Below are positions 51,538-61,008 of a stretch of DNA of 64,000 nucleotides, piece by piece. The number at the start of each line of letters is the position of its first letter. The stretch's first letter is position 1. The notes below the pieces were generated by a model that was not told where the DNA came from, searched no databases, and worked only from the letters and a program-made list of their open reading frames with translations. The stretch comes from an uncultured Clostridium sp. (lineage in GTDB: Bacteria > Bacillota > Clostridia > Lachnospirales > Lachnospiraceae), in assembly GCA_947178445.1 (NCBI GenBank), contig CAMWYJ010000013.1:1-64000 (forward strand), read 5' to 3'. The translations under genes and the position numbers were made by a program.

Positions 51538-52275
51538 TTATAAATACTCCACTTCCAACAATGTCAGTCCACATGCCGCTGCCTTGTGCCCAGCTTTTGT
51601 CCGGTCTTTTGCCTCAAGAATTTCCTTCACCTGCTCCGGCGGTATCATTCCCATACCCACTTTCATAAGCGAACCTACGATGATTCTTACCATATTATAT
51701 AAGAAGCCATTGCCATTCATCCGGATGCGCACCATATTTCCTTCCCTGATCACCTTAATATAATAAATAGTACGAACAGTATTTTCCACATCCTCCTTTG
51801 GTGTACAAAAGCTCTTAAAATCATGCTCTCCCACAAGATAATCTGCCGCCTGCTGCATCTTTTCCTCATCCAAATGATAATAGACAAAGTGCGAATACAA
51901 CCTTACCATTGGATCCGGAAACTGCGCATTATAAATTCGGTATTCATATGTCTTTCTCGTATCACAATACCTTGGATGAAAATCAGCCGCAGCCTCCTCT
52001 GATTTTTGAATACGTATATCATCCGGCAGCAGATTATTGATCGCATAACTAATTTTTTCCGGAGGCATTGTTACATTGGCATCAAATACTGCCACATTTC
52101 CCATTGCATGCACACCGGAATCTGTTCTGCTCGCACCAATCACCGCTATCTCCTCGCCAAAAAATTTGCTTAAAGTTTTATTCAGCACTTCTTCCACCGT
52201 TATTCCATTTTTTTGAATCTGCCAGCCACAGTAATTGGTTCCGTCATATGCGACTGTAAGTTTAATCCTTTTCAT
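51538..52275 (-). CDS. truA: tRNA pseudouridine(38-40) synthase
   Basis: TruA makes pseudouridine at positions 38-40 of the anticodon stem. From ATG 52275 the protein has 245 residues with the catalytic Asp in GASRTDSGVHAMGNVAVF and the N-terminal KLTVAYDGTNYCGWQ. AGAGG precedes this ATG by about 9 nt, better than the ATG two codons earlier. It follows the ecfA-ecfT genes as in most Firmicutes, with a repeat element between. Confidence 0.97.
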   Translation of the reverse strand: MKRIKLTVAYDGTNYCGWQIQKNGITVEEVLNKTLSKFFGEEIAVIGASRTDSGVHAMGNVAVFDANVTMPPEKISYAINNLLPDDIRIQKSEEAAADFHPRYCDTRKTYEYRIYNAQFPDPMVRLYSHFVYYHLDEEKMQQAADYLVGEHDFKSFCTPKEDVENTVRTIYYIKVIREGNMVRIRMNGNGFLYNMVRIIVGSLMKVGMGMIPPEQVKEILEAKDRTKAGHKAAACGLTLLEVEYL

Positions 52276-52319
52276 AATCATATCCTCTACTATTTGTAAT
52301 CAATTTTGCTCTGCAAACT

Positions 52320-52412
52320 CCGTTTGTTGCGATAGTCTCCAAATATGTGTGCAAGCACCCACGCTTGGCTCGTTATTCGCACAAATTGATTGCCTGCTTA
52401 GCTCGTTGCTTA
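52320..52412. repeat. CTTGGCTCGTT-family repeat between ecfT and truA (copy C)
   Basis: The core CCAAATATGTGTGCAAGCAC followed by CCACGCTTGGCTCGTTATTCGCA matches copy D at 60833-60960, with the upstream CTCCGTTTGTTGCGATAGTC also conserved, and a second partial GCTCGTTGCTT unit at its right end. Confidence 0.75.
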
Positions 52413-52418
52413 TGGAAA

Positions 52419-53222
52419 TCAAAACTTCACTGCAAGCACAATCATCCCTGCAACATAAAATATCACAAAAATATAAGCAACAAAATCTCTTTTCTGATAT
52501 TGTAATGGTTTCATCTTTGTTCTGCCTTCTCCACCATGATAGCAGCGAGCATCCATTGCCATAGCCAGCTCATTGCTTCTCCTTACCGCAGATACCAGCA
52601 ATGGAATAATAATCGGCATCATTTTCCGAAGCCTTACAAACAGATTCCCCTCTTTAAAATCAATTCCTCTTGCCATTTGGGCTTTCATAATCTTATCAAG
52701 CTCCTCAATGAGAATTGGCACAAACCGCAATGCAATTGCCATAATCATAGCAAATTCATGTACAGGTACATGAAACCTCTTTAACCAGCCAAGCATTTTT
52801 TCAAGTCCGTCCGTCAGCGCATTTGGTGTTGTTGTATAGGTCATCATACTTGAGCCAACAATCATAAATATGAGCCTCAGTCCAAGATAAACTGCTGATG
52901 CAACACCAGCCGCTGTTATGCGGATAACCCCCCATTCAAATAGCACATCAAGTCCTTTCACACTAAAAAGATTAATCAAAAGCGTAAATACAATAATCGG
53001 CCACAGCGATTGTAATCCCTTTAATATAAATTTCACAGGAACTTTCGAAAGCCATATATAAGCTCCCAATACGATACCTGCTGTCATATAAAGCAGAGGA
53101 TTCCGGTCAAAAAACAATGTCATCACATAAACCATGGAAAACACAATCTTTACCCGTGGATCTAAGCGGTGAACCGATGATGGTGTATTATAATATTGTC
53201 CAATCGTAATATCCCTAATCAT
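52419..53222 (-). CDS. ecfT: ECF transporter transmembrane subunit EcfT
   Basis: EcfT couples the two ECF ATPases to vitamin-binding S components. From ATG 53222 the protein has 267 residues, about five to seven TMs, and the two coupling helices with the Ala-Arg-Gly motif in KIMKAQMARGIDF and the second MAMDARCYHGG. It lies 42 bp after the fused ATPase gene. S components are encoded elsewhere. Confidence 0.96.
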   Translation of the reverse strand: MIRDITIGQYYNTPSSVHRLDPRVKIVFSMVYVMTLFFDRNPLLYMTAGIVLGAYIWLSKVPVKFILKGLQSLWPIIVFTLLINLFSVKGLDVLFEWGVIRITAAGVASAVYLGLRLIFMIVGSSMMTYTTTPNALTDGLEKMLGWLKRFHVPVHEFAMIMAIALRFVPILIEELDKIMKAQMARGIDFKEGNLFVRLRKMMPIIIPLLVSAVRRSNELAMAMDARCYHGGEGRTKMKPLQYQKRDFVAYIFVIFYVAGMIVLAVKF

Positions 53223-53264
53223 AGTATTTCTGCAACCTCTCAAAGCATCAGTACTTATTTTTAC

Positions 53265-55088
53265 TTAATCCTGTATATCCTTTAGCTTTAACAGCTCTCC
53301 ACATATATCAATCCTGCGACAGACATGAGGATTGACACCAACTCCCACATTTTTCAAATCATATAGTATTTTCACTCCAAACGGAACCTCCAAGCCCATG
53401 CTATTAAGCTCCACCCTGTTTTCAAAGACTTCCCATGGGCTTCCATCCATTTTTTTCTCACCCTGGTCCATTACTACAACTCGGTCTGCATATTCCGCAA
53501 CCTGCTCCATATCATGAGATACAATCACAATCGCCATCCCTCGATTCTTCTGTAAATCTTTTAACATTATTAATAAATCTCGCGCAGTCTCCGGATCTAA
53601 TCCCGCTGTAGGTTCATCTAAGATGAGATATTCAGGCTCCATCGCAAGAATACCAGCAATGGCCACTCTTCGCTTCTGTCCACCGGAAAGCTGCAGGGGC
53701 GAATAGTCATAAATAGTATCCGGCAATCCTACTGCTTCAATGGCCTCATATGCCCGTTTTTGTGCTTCAACCTTCGGAATATCCATATTTTCCGGTCCAA
53801 AACAAACATCTTTTTCAACTGTCTCTGCAAAAAGCTGGTATTCCGGATATTGAAATACCATCCCCACCTTCTGCCTTAGCCCTTTCATGGAAAAATCCTT
53901 GTCTGTAATATCCTGTCCGTTAAAATAGACACTTCCTTCCATTGGCAGATATAATCCATTCAAATGCTGCATCAGCGTTGACTTTCCGGAACCCGTATGT
54001 CCGATAATTGCAATAAATTCTCCTTTGTCTATGGATAAGCTCACATTTTTCAATGCATTACATTCATCTGCATAACCTTTGTTATAGGTATAACTTACAT
54101 GATTCAATAAAATTCCTTTGATACCTCGTTTTCTTTCATCCAAAGTTTGCGCAGTGGAATGCCGCCTTAAAGAAGCTTCTGTATTATCGGCTACCTCCTC
54201 CATCTCATAATGCCCCATCTGTTTTTGCCCATATTTATCCACAATAAGCCGCTCTAACTGCCAAGAAGAATTTATCTCCTGGCACTCCTGCTTCGTCAGC
54301 AATTCCTGTCCCAGCAAAAAATTCATATATTCACAAAATGCAGGCAGGCAGAGACCACATTCCTCTAACAAATCCTCTCTTATGAAAATTTCCGAAGGTT
54401 TCCCCTGCGCCTGCACAGTACCATCTTTCATTACGAAAATCCTGTCAGCCGTCAGGGCTTCCTCCATATGGTGTGTTATCAGTATAATAGTAATACCCTT
54501 TTTCTCCTGCAGTTCCTTTGCCACTGCAAGCATCTGTCTCCTTCCTGCAGGATCTAACATTGCAGTAGCCTCATCAAAAATAATGCATTTGGGTTCCATA
54601 GCCAGCACTCCGGCAATCGCAACACGCTGCTTTTGTCCACCGGATAAATGATTCGGTGACTGTTTCCGGTATTCTTCCATTCCGGTATCAGAAAGCGCAT
54701 GATTCACCCGATTCCAGATATCGCTTGTAGAAACTCCAAGATTTTCCGGTCCAAAAGCAACATCCTCCTCTACCAGATTTGCCACAATCTGATTGTCGGG
54801 ATTCTGAAATACCATTCCCGCTGTCCGACGGATTTGCAGGCGTACTTCCTCATTCTCTGTATCCATACCATCTACAAATACTTGCCCCTCTCCTGGCAGC
54901 AACAGGGCATTTAAATGCTTCGCAAGAGTGGATTTACCAGAACCATTCCGCCCTAAAACAGCTATAAATTCCCCCTGTTTAACATCAAGGGAAACTCCAT
55001 CCAATGCCCGTATAAGTTCTGTCACATTTTCCTCATCATCTCTTCTGAAATATTCAAATGTAAGATTTTTAATATCAATTAATTTCAT
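53265..55088 (-). CDS. Fused ECF transporter ATPases EcfA-EcfA'
   Basis: In most Firmicutes ecfA1 and ecfA2 are separate genes of about 280 codons. Here one 607-residue protein holds both ABC ATPases: domain 1 (about 1-285) with Walker A GRNGSGKS (46-53) and LSGGQKQRVA, Walker B IIFDEATAMLDP; a 40-residue Glu/Asp/Lys linker; domain 2 (about 325-607) with Walker A GHTGSGKS (363-370), LSGGQKRRVA and LILDEPTAGLDP. The A1 domain bears the Glu in its DEATAML Walker B. It energises the vitamin uptake modules through EcfT. The frame is continuous without a signal of readthrough. Confidence 0.95.
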   Translation of the reverse strand: MKLIDIKNLTFEYFRRDDEENVTELIRALDGVSLDVKQGEFIAVLGRNGSGKSTLAKHLNALLLPGEGQVFVDGMDTENEEVRLQIRRTAGMVFQNPDNQIVANLVEEDVAFGPENLGVSTSDIWNRVNHALSDTGMEEYRKQSPNHLSGGQKQRVAIAGVLAMEPKCIIFDEATAMLDPAGRRQMLAVAKELQEKKGITIILITHHMEEALTADRIFVMKDGTVQAQGKPSEIFIREDLLEECGLCLPAFCEYMNFLLGQELLTKQECQEINSSWQLERLIVDKYGQKQMGHYEMEEVADNTEASLRRHSTAQTLDERKRGIKGILLNHVSYTYNKGYADECNALKNVSLSIDKGEFIAIIGHTGSGKSTLMQHLNGLYLPMEGSVYFNGQDITDKDFSMKGLRQKVGMVFQYPEYQLFAETVEKDVCFGPENMDIPKVEAQKRAYEAIEAVGLPDTIYDYSPLQLSGGQKRRVAIAGILAMEPEYLILDEPTAGLDPETARDLLIMLKDLQKNRGMAIVIVSHDMEQVAEYADRVVVMDQGEKKMDGSPWEVFENRVELNSMGLEVPFGVKILYDLKNVGVGVNPHVCRRIDICGELLKLKDIQD

Positions 55089-55139
55089 TTATGTTATCCT
55101 TTTGTTGTAATTTGCTGGTTTGCTGAAAGAAACAGCATC

Positions 55140-55215
55140 ACATAAGACATTATAACATATATCACCGATTTTCGCAGAAAATTGATGACCTGCTTGCGCT
55201 TCAGCGCAATTCATT
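55140..55215. repeat. Partial repeat upstream of ecfA
   Basis: TATATCACCGATTTTCGCAGAAAATTGATGACCTGCTTGCGCTTCAGCGCAATTCATTATATC resembles both ends of copy D at 60833-60960 but lacks the CTTGGCTCGTT middle. A deletion derivative is likely. Confidence 0.55.
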
Positions 55216-55250
55216 ATATCACAAAATAAGTGGGATATGGCAACAAGATA

Positions 55251-55287
55251 AAAAAGGCATTTTTCCAATATCAGAAAATGCCTTTTT
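55251..55287. terminator. Bidirectional terminator after the NRPS-like gene
   Basis: AAAAAGGCATTTT/AAAATGCCTTTTT form a perfect 13-bp stem with an 11-nt loop; A/T runs on both arms allow termination in both directions. It lies 48 bp after the NRPS-like stop. Confidence 0.85.
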
Positions 55288-55334
55288 AAGCTTTATATAT
55301 ATGCTGCTTAGAAAATTCAGCAACCAAATCCATC

Positions 55335-58300
55335 CTAAATCTTATGTAACACCTTTGGAAGCATCGTACCTTCATACTGGGTATTCATAACCTCCATTAC
55401 TTCCTCAGTGGTTTTATTTTGTTCCAAGTTAACATCGGCTGCCAGACTCATTTCATTTATCTCTGTATCATAATAAAGATATGCCTTTGCCATTGTTACA
55501 CCCTCACAGGCAAGCAAGGCTTCCTCTACTCGCTTCAGATAAAACTGGCGCAGACCATGAATACCATCTGTCACTACTGTACGTCCATTGTTCTCCAAAA
55601 AATCCAGTGTCTTATCCGGCAAAATACGGGCAATCAGCTCGGTTTCGTACAAAACACCATCACCATATGGATTCTCCAATTCCTTTGTATAGGAATCCGG
55701 TTTATAATCCATAATATAAAGCCTGCCCCATGCACCATACGGCTTTTTGTGATAGCCCTCGTCCAATATATATACCTTACACTGCTTTGCTCTTTTTTCC
55801 TTTAAAAGCTCGTAACCTGCTTCTTCATTTAACCGCTTAATTGATATAAAGAAATGTTTTGGATAAACCTCTTCCGGTAAATGCCTCTTTAATCGACGTA
55901 CCGAAGGTTCATCAAGCATTGCCAGTATAACAGCCTCCAGACAATCTAAGAAAATCTGAAGCTGTGCCGAATCAAACCGGTTCGCCCAATAGCGAAGCTC
56001 CTGATAGTATCCTTTATCATCCGACATCACCTGCAAATGAAATGGCAGGGCATCAAGCTGTACATGCTCCCGTTCGGCCGGACAGCCACCAATGCTGTTT
56101 TGCCCTAAGATATCTCCCTGATACTGAAAAAACACCTCACCCTGCCGTGCCATGGAAATACCACTCTTCATCGTATTCATAATCTGCTTTCCAGTCCGCT
56201 TTAAAAGTGACAATACCTTCTCATGTGGCTCTTTTGTAAAGCGGCAAAAATAGCAGGTAAACAAAGAGCCTGCCAGGCGGGCATAGCGGCTGTCTGTTCT
56301 GCCGCTGTGGATACTATTGCAAAATACATCCTCCTCATCACTAAATAGATAAACAAGATAATTGAAGGCAGTCACAAACATTACATTTTCCGAGACACCG
56401 TTCTTTTTACAGAAATACATGATTTTCTTACGATTTAAACGTTTAAGCCGACTGCGTAATACCCCATATTCCTTATCAAAGGCATCCTCCCTGTGGCGCT
56501 GGTTTAAGATGCTGCGGTCTAAGCGGACCCCTTTCATCAGCTCTGCAGCCGCTTTTATATCCTGCTCCCGAAGCCCATTGGTCGCACGCGCCTGCTCCTC
56601 CAATATATACTCATAAAATGTATAATTCTCCTTTTCAAGCTCTTCGCCACCATATCTACGGTTGATATCATCTAAAATAATATTAATGGTAATACCATCT
56701 CCCATAATATGTGCCACATCCAAAAACATATACTTATGCTCCTGCGTTTCACAAAGGCATGCATGCACCAAATCATCTTCCTGTGTATATGCAAACGGAA
56801 CGACTAGTGTCTTCTTTTTTTCCTGCCATTCCTGCTCTGAGAGCTTCAACACCGGGACAGAAAGATGTCTGGCATCATCCCGGAACACCATATATGCCTT
56901 GCCATCAAAATGAATATTTGCCTTTAATCCCGGATGGGCATCGAAGGTGTCCTCCATTGCCTTAGCCAGACGAACCAAATCAATATCCGGATGAAGTTCA
57001 TATAAAAATGGCAGATTTCCTGTTGTATGCCCTTTGATAATATAGGCAAAATATTTTTGCATATTGGTTAATGGATAAACCTCTCTGACACTCAAATCAA
57101 TTGCCGGTGCCTGTTCTTTTTCTGACAAAAATGCCTCGAGTTTCTCAATTGTATTGTATTCTAACAATTCAGTTAAAGTAATCGTTTCTCCCAGGCGATG
57201 ATTGATTTCTTCGATTAACAGTACGCTTCCAAGAGAATCCAGACCACTGGTATAAAAATCTTCTGAAATTCCCATCAGTTCATTGCCAGTAATCTCAATC
57301 ACAATATCATAAAGCTTTTGCTGCATTTCTGTTTCCGGAAGCTTAACCTCACTCCGTTTACTTTCGGACTGTGCCCTTTCTTCAAAGAATTTTTCACGGA
57401 TAATTTTCTTTGAGGAAGTCTTTTCAAATGGGTGCTTACGCACCGAACAATGCACAATCTTGGAAAAGGAAGGAAGCTCCTCATTTTTCCGGTTAATGAT
57501 TTCCTGTACCGCCTGTTCAATATCGCTGATATTCTGAAGCTGGGCATATTCATAATTTGGATATACCTCAGCAGCAATTGTGTCCTCTTTGGCATAAACC
57601 AGAATATCCTGGATAAGCACCTCATCATCAAACCGATTCTCAATACCTTCCGGTGCCACATTTTCACCATTGCTTAAAATAATCAGATTCTTCTTGCGTC
57701 CAGTAAGATAGATATACCCCTCTTCATCCACATATCCCATATCTCCGGTACATAGCCAGCCATCCTCTGTAATCACCTCTTTTGTGAGCTCTGGATCATT
57801 ATAATAGCCCATCATAACAGAAGGACTTTTCACCTGAATCTCTCCGTCCATAATCCGAACCTGACAGCGCTCTACTACCTTTCCAACTGAATCCAGTTTC
57901 TCCGGACATTCATAATCAGGTGCAGAAATCTTTGGAGAACACTCCGACATTCCATAGCCTTGTCCAATTGTAATTCCCAGGCGGGCAAAATTCATCGCCA
58001 AGTCCTTGGCAAGATAGCCTCCACCACTGATAATTTTATGGAAGCGTTTGCCAAGTACCTCATTTTTCACTTCCATATCCGATAGTTCTGGATAATTCTT
58101 CTTCATCATAGCAATACGGTTATAAAGCATTTTACCAATCATCGGAACTACACGGATTGATGTCGGTTTATAAATCGAAATATAGGTTAGAATCTTTGAT
58201 ATATCCGGACAAAGACATAATAAGCTTCCGTAGCGCATAATCAAAAATACATCACCACTCAGGCAGAAAATGTGATGAATGGGCAGTACATTCATACACA

Positions 58301-58928
58301 CCTCTGCAGACTGATCCTCTGTTTCCGTGCTACTGAATAAATTATCAATCAGATTGCCATGGGAAAGCATTACACCCTTTCCCCGCCCTGTTGTTCCAGA
58401 GGTAAATATAATAACCGCACATTCCTCCTGCTTGGCGGCCGGAACAAAGGTATTATCTGCATACAACTTACAAAGCTCAGGTATATTATTTTCCTGCATT
58501 TTCTGCATACAGATACAATGCTTAATCTCAGGACATGCCTTCAAAATTGCAGCTACCTCATCATGAAATTCCCAATCAAACAGTAAAGCATCAATCTCTG
58601 CTCTTGTAATATTATCAATTAAAACCTCTTCACTTGCCTGAATATCCAATGGTACAGCTATGCCGCCGGCAGACACCGTTCCAAAAAAGCTCACCAGATA
58701 TCGGTAACTGCAACGTCCAAGCATGGCAATATGATATCTTCCCTGCTTCTCCTCCTGCTGCTCCTGTACCCATGCGCCAAAAGAAATACTGTCCTTTGCT
58801 AACTGACTATACGTTTTATCATAAAACACATCCTCCTTTTCATATTTGAGAAAGGTCTTTGCAGCATACTCTTTGCTGGCATTTGCCAATAAATCATAAA
58901 GCGTTTTTGTGTTCTCTAAGGTCAACAT
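55335..58928 (-). CDS. NRPS-like protein: adenylation - carrier - condensation
   Basis: A single 1197-residue module from ATG 58928 (SD GGAGG). The adenylation domain (about 1-515) has A3 FTSGTTGRGKG (175-185), A5-type GQGYGMSE, A7 WLCTGDMGY and A10 Lys in TSSKKIIRE. The carrier domain has phosphopantetheine Ser565 in GLDSLGS. The condensation domain (about 615-1050) has AHIMGDG (739-745), in which the catalytic second His740 and Asp744 remain. The last 150 residues are of unknown type. There is no thioesterase or reductase, so the product must leave by the condensation step or by another enzyme. An amino acid or fatty acid could be the substrate. It is flanked by MarR and an aminotransferase gene. 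Confidence 0.9.
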   Translation of the reverse strand: MLTLENTKTLYDLLANASKEYAAKTFLKYEKEDVFYDKTYSQLAKDSISFGAWVQEQQEEKQGRYHIAMLGRCSYRYLVSFFGTVSAGGIAVPLDIQASEEVLIDNITRAEIDALLFDWEFHDEVAAILKACPEIKHCICMQKMQENNIPELCKLYADNTFVPAAKQEECAVIIFTSGTTGRGKGVMLSHGNLIDNLFSSTETEDQSAEVCMNVLPIHHIFCLSGDVFLIMRYGSLLCLCPDISKILTYISIYKPTSIRVVPMIGKMLYNRIAMMKKNYPELSDMEVKNEVLGKRFHKIISGGGYLAKDLAMNFARLGITIGQGYGMSECSPKISAPDYECPEKLDSVGKVVERCQVRIMDGEIQVKSPSVMMGYYNDPELTKEVITEDGWLCTGDMGYVDEEGYIYLTGRKKNLIILSNGENVAPEGIENRFDDEVLIQDILVYAKEDTIAAEVYPNYEYAQLQNISDIEQAVQEIINRKNEELPSFSKIVHCSVRKHPFEKTSSKKIIREKFFEERAQSESKRSEVKLPETEMQQKLYDIVIEITGNELMGISEDFYTSGLDSLGSVLLIEEINHRLGETITLTELLEYNTIEKLEAFLSEKEQAPAIDLSVREVYPLTNMQKYFAYIIKGHTTGNLPFLYELHPDIDLVRLAKAMEDTFDAHPGLKANIHFDGKAYMVFRDDARHLSVPVLKLSEQEWQEKKKTLVVPFAYTQEDDLVHACLCETQEHKYMFLDVAHIMGDGITINIILDDINRRYGGEELEKENYTFYEYILEEQARATNGLREQDIKAAAELMKGVRLDRSILNQRHREDAFDKEYGVLRSRLKRLNRKKIMYFCKKNGVSENVMFVTAFNYLVYLFSDEEDVFCNSIHSGRTDSRYARLAGSLFTCYFCRFTKEPHEKVLSLLKRTGKQIMNTMKSGISMARQGEVFFQYQGDILGQNSIGGCPAEREHVQLDALPFHLQVMSDDKGYYQELRYWANRFDSAQLQIFLDCLEAVILAMLDEPSVRRLKRHLPEEVYPKHFFISIKRLNEEAGYELLKEKRAKQCKVYILDEGYHKKPYGAWGRLYIMDYKPDSYTKELENPYGDGVLYETELIARILPDKTLDFLENNGRTVVTDGIHGLRQFYLKRVEEALLACEGVTMAKAYLYYDTEINEMSLAADVNLEQNKTTEEVMEVMNTQYEGTMLPKVLHKI

Positions 58929-58942
58929 AAATCCTCCAATCC

Positions 58943-58955
58943 TTCGCATTGCGAA
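58943..58955. promoter_or_regulatory. Candidate MarR operator 1 (near the NRPS-like SD)
   Basis: The palindrome TTCGCATTGCGAA lies 15 bp before the ATG of the NRPS-like gene. It matches the second site at 58998-59010 in 11 of 13 positions. Confidence 0.5.
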
Positions 58956-58985
58956 TTAAATGATGTATTTTAGTGAGCATAACAA

Positions 58986-59022
58986 AAAAGACATTATTTC
59001 GCAATACGAAATAATGTCTTTT
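58986..59022 (-). terminator. 16-bp hairpin after marR, with operator-like loop
   Basis: AAAAGACATTATTTCG (58986-59001) and its perfect complement (59007-59022) flank CAATA; minus strand continues TTTTTTGTT. It lies 31 bp after the MarR stop and acts as an intrinsic terminator on that strand. The apex contains TTCGCAATACGAA (58998-59010), the second operator-like palindrome, 55 bp from the first. Confidence 0.7.
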
Positions 59023-59053
59023 CCCTCTATTACTCCTCTATCAATAACCAATA

Positions 59054-59476
59054 TTATGCTTCATATGCCAAAACAATTTTTAGTAAACGAATCAGCTCCT
59101 CCGTATCCCGTCTGCCAAGTTGCTTCAGCAGACCTGCATATTCTGTCCGTATAGTTTCACGTTTCCGCTTTGCAGCTTTTCTTCCCTCTTCTGTTACATA
59201 GACTAATACCTGGCGCCTATCCTTCTGGCAACGGCAGCGCTCGATCAGTCCTTTACGCTCAAGACTGGACAATATATCCGTCATACGTCCCGGTACTACA
59301 TGGAGTTGCTCCGTCAACGTCCCTGCAGTCACGGCATTTTCAACATAGGTCAAATAGTGAATCGTGCCGTACTCTCCACGAATACTATCCTGTACAGCAC
59401 GATTCATCCTTCGGTTTAGCAGTTCTGCCAACAAAGTATATAGCTCTTCTCCAAGATTGACATTTTCCTCATTCAT
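59054..59476 (-). CDS. MarR-family transcriptional regulator
   Basis: This 140-residue winged-helix regulator has the MarR recognition region LTEQLHVVPGRMTDILSSLE (about 55-74) and wing LIERCRCQKDRRQVLVYVTEEG. It lies between the aminotransferase (9 bp gap) and the NRPS-like gene and probably represses the latter through paired palindromes. Ligand unknown. Confidence 0.93.
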   Translation of the reverse strand: MNEENVNLGEELYTLLAELLNRRMNRAVQDSIRGEYGTIHYLTYVENAVTAGTLTEQLHVVPGRMTDILSSLERKGLIERCRCQKDRRQVLVYVTEEGRKAAKRKRETIRTEYAGLLKQLGRRDTEELIRLLKIVLAYEA

Positions 59477-59485
59477 ATGATCTAT

Positions 59486-60769
59486 TTACTCACCTAACAG
59501 CTTCTCTACTGCAGCAAGCTTTACACAAAGGACAAAAATCTTCGTTGCTTCTTCCATTTCTTCCGGTGTTGGGAAAGTAGGCGCAATACGAATATTGGAA
59601 TCCTTCGGATCCTTTCCATAAGGATAGGTGGCACCTGCGCCGGTAAGTACCACTCCCAGTGCCTCACATTTTGCAACAATAGACTTTGCACACCCTGGCA
59701 TGGCATCAAATGAGATAAAATATCCTCCTCTTGGCTTGATCCAGCTTCCGATTTCAAGCCCGGTAAGCTCGGAATCTAAAGTATTAAGTACAGCCTCAAA
59801 CTTGGGACGAATAAGCTCTGCATGCTTCTTCATATGAGCCTTTAAGCCATCTATGTTTTTAAAGAATCTTGCATGGCGTAACTGGTTAATCTTATCATGT
59901 CCAATAATCTGTGTTGTCATAAATTTCTTAAGATACTCAATATTCTCAAGAGAGGTCGCAATTGCGGATACACCGGAACCAGAAAAAGTTACCTTCGAAG
60001 TTGAACCGAATATATAGACCATGTTCGGATTCCCCGCCTTTTCACACTCCTCCAGAATATTTAATATTTCATCCTGAATATCATCATATATATGATGAAC
60101 ACAATATGCATTATCCCAGAAAATGCGGAAGTCCTCCGCAGCAGGTTTTAAGTTCGCAAACCGCTTAACTACTTCGTCAGAGTATGATATACCAGTAGGA
60201 TTGGAATATTTTGGCACACACCAGATTCCTTTTACAGAAGCGTCATTGTTCACATACTTCTCTACCATATCCATATCCGGTCCATCTTCATTGAGAGGAA
60301 TATTAATCATCTCGATTCCAAATAATTCAGTAATCTTAAAGTGTCTGTCATACCCCGGCACCGGACATAAAAATTTAACCTTATCAAGCCTGCACCATGG
60401 TGTGGCGCCATTCACACCCATAAGCATGGAACGGCACACTGTATCATACATGATATTCAGGCTGGAATTACCACATATGATTACATTATCCTTTTTTACA
60501 TCCATCATATCAGCCATTAGCCGCCTGCATTCACCAATACCATCCCAATCTCCATAATTCCTGGTATCATTTCCCAATTCCGTTCTCATGTCTGACTCAC
60601 TGTTAATAACATCCAGCATCGGCATAGATATTTCCAACTGAGATACGCCAGGCTTGCCTCTCGCCATATTAAGAGAAAGCCCTTTTGCTTCTGCTGTTTT
60701 AAATTCTTCCTCTAAATCCGCTTTTAATGTTAAAAGTTCATCACGGCTCAAATCCTTGTATGCTTTCAT
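59486..60769 (-). CDS. Aspartate aminotransferase-like PLP enzyme (subgroup Ic)
   Basis: The 427-residue protein starts at ATG 60769 (AAGGAG, 10 nt). It resembles the type Ic aspartate aminotransferases: LNMARGKPGVSQLEIS near the start, the PLP Lys in FGSTSKVTFSGSGVSA, Asp in FWDNAYCVHH, and RIAPTFP for substrate carboxylate. These enzymes transfer the amino group between aspartate and 2-oxoglutarate. It could be housekeeping, or supply an amino donor or acid to the NRPS-like protein two genes on. Confidence 0.93.
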   Translation of the reverse strand: MKAYKDLSRDELLTLKADLEEEFKTAEAKGLSLNMARGKPGVSQLEISMPMLDVINSESDMRTELGNDTRNYGDWDGIGECRRLMADMMDVKKDNVIICGNSSLNIMYDTVCRSMLMGVNGATPWCRLDKVKFLCPVPGYDRHFKITELFGIEMINIPLNEDGPDMDMVEKYVNNDASVKGIWCVPKYSNPTGISYSDEVVKRFANLKPAAEDFRIFWDNAYCVHHIYDDIQDEILNILEECEKAGNPNMVYIFGSTSKVTFSGSGVSAIATSLENIEYLKKFMTTQIIGHDKINQLRHARFFKNIDGLKAHMKKHAELIRPKFEAVLNTLDSELTGLEIGSWIKPRGGYFISFDAMPGCAKSIVAKCEALGVVLTGAGATYPYGKDPKDSNIRIAPTFPTPEEMEEATKIFVLCVKLAAVEKLLGE

Positions 60770-60832
60770 ACTGTACTCTCTCCTTATCATTAATTTACAT
60801 ATAAAATCTATTTTCCCTATCTATTTTAACAT

Positions 60833-60960
60833 ATGTCGCCAATTTTCGAAGAAACTTCGTTTGTTGCAATAGTCGCCAAATGTATATACAAGTATCTACG
60901 CTTGGCTCGTTATCTGCACAAATTGATGACCTGCCCCCTCATCAGCGCAATTTATTATAC
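60833..60960. repeat. CTTGGCTCGTT-family repeat (copy D)
   Basis: The longest copy: TGTCGCCAATTTTCGAAGAA, CTTCGTTTGTTGCAATAGTC, GCCAAATGTATATACAAG, CTACGCTTGGCTCGTTATC, then TGATGACCTGC and GCGCAATTTATTATAC. Arms AGTCGCCAA and TTGGCT are partly complementary. It lies between aminotransferase gene and the rplQ terminator. Confidence 0.7.
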
Positions 60961-61008
60961 CATACATTGAGCTCTGTTTAAATAATCAAATCAAAAAACT
61001 TCAAAAAA

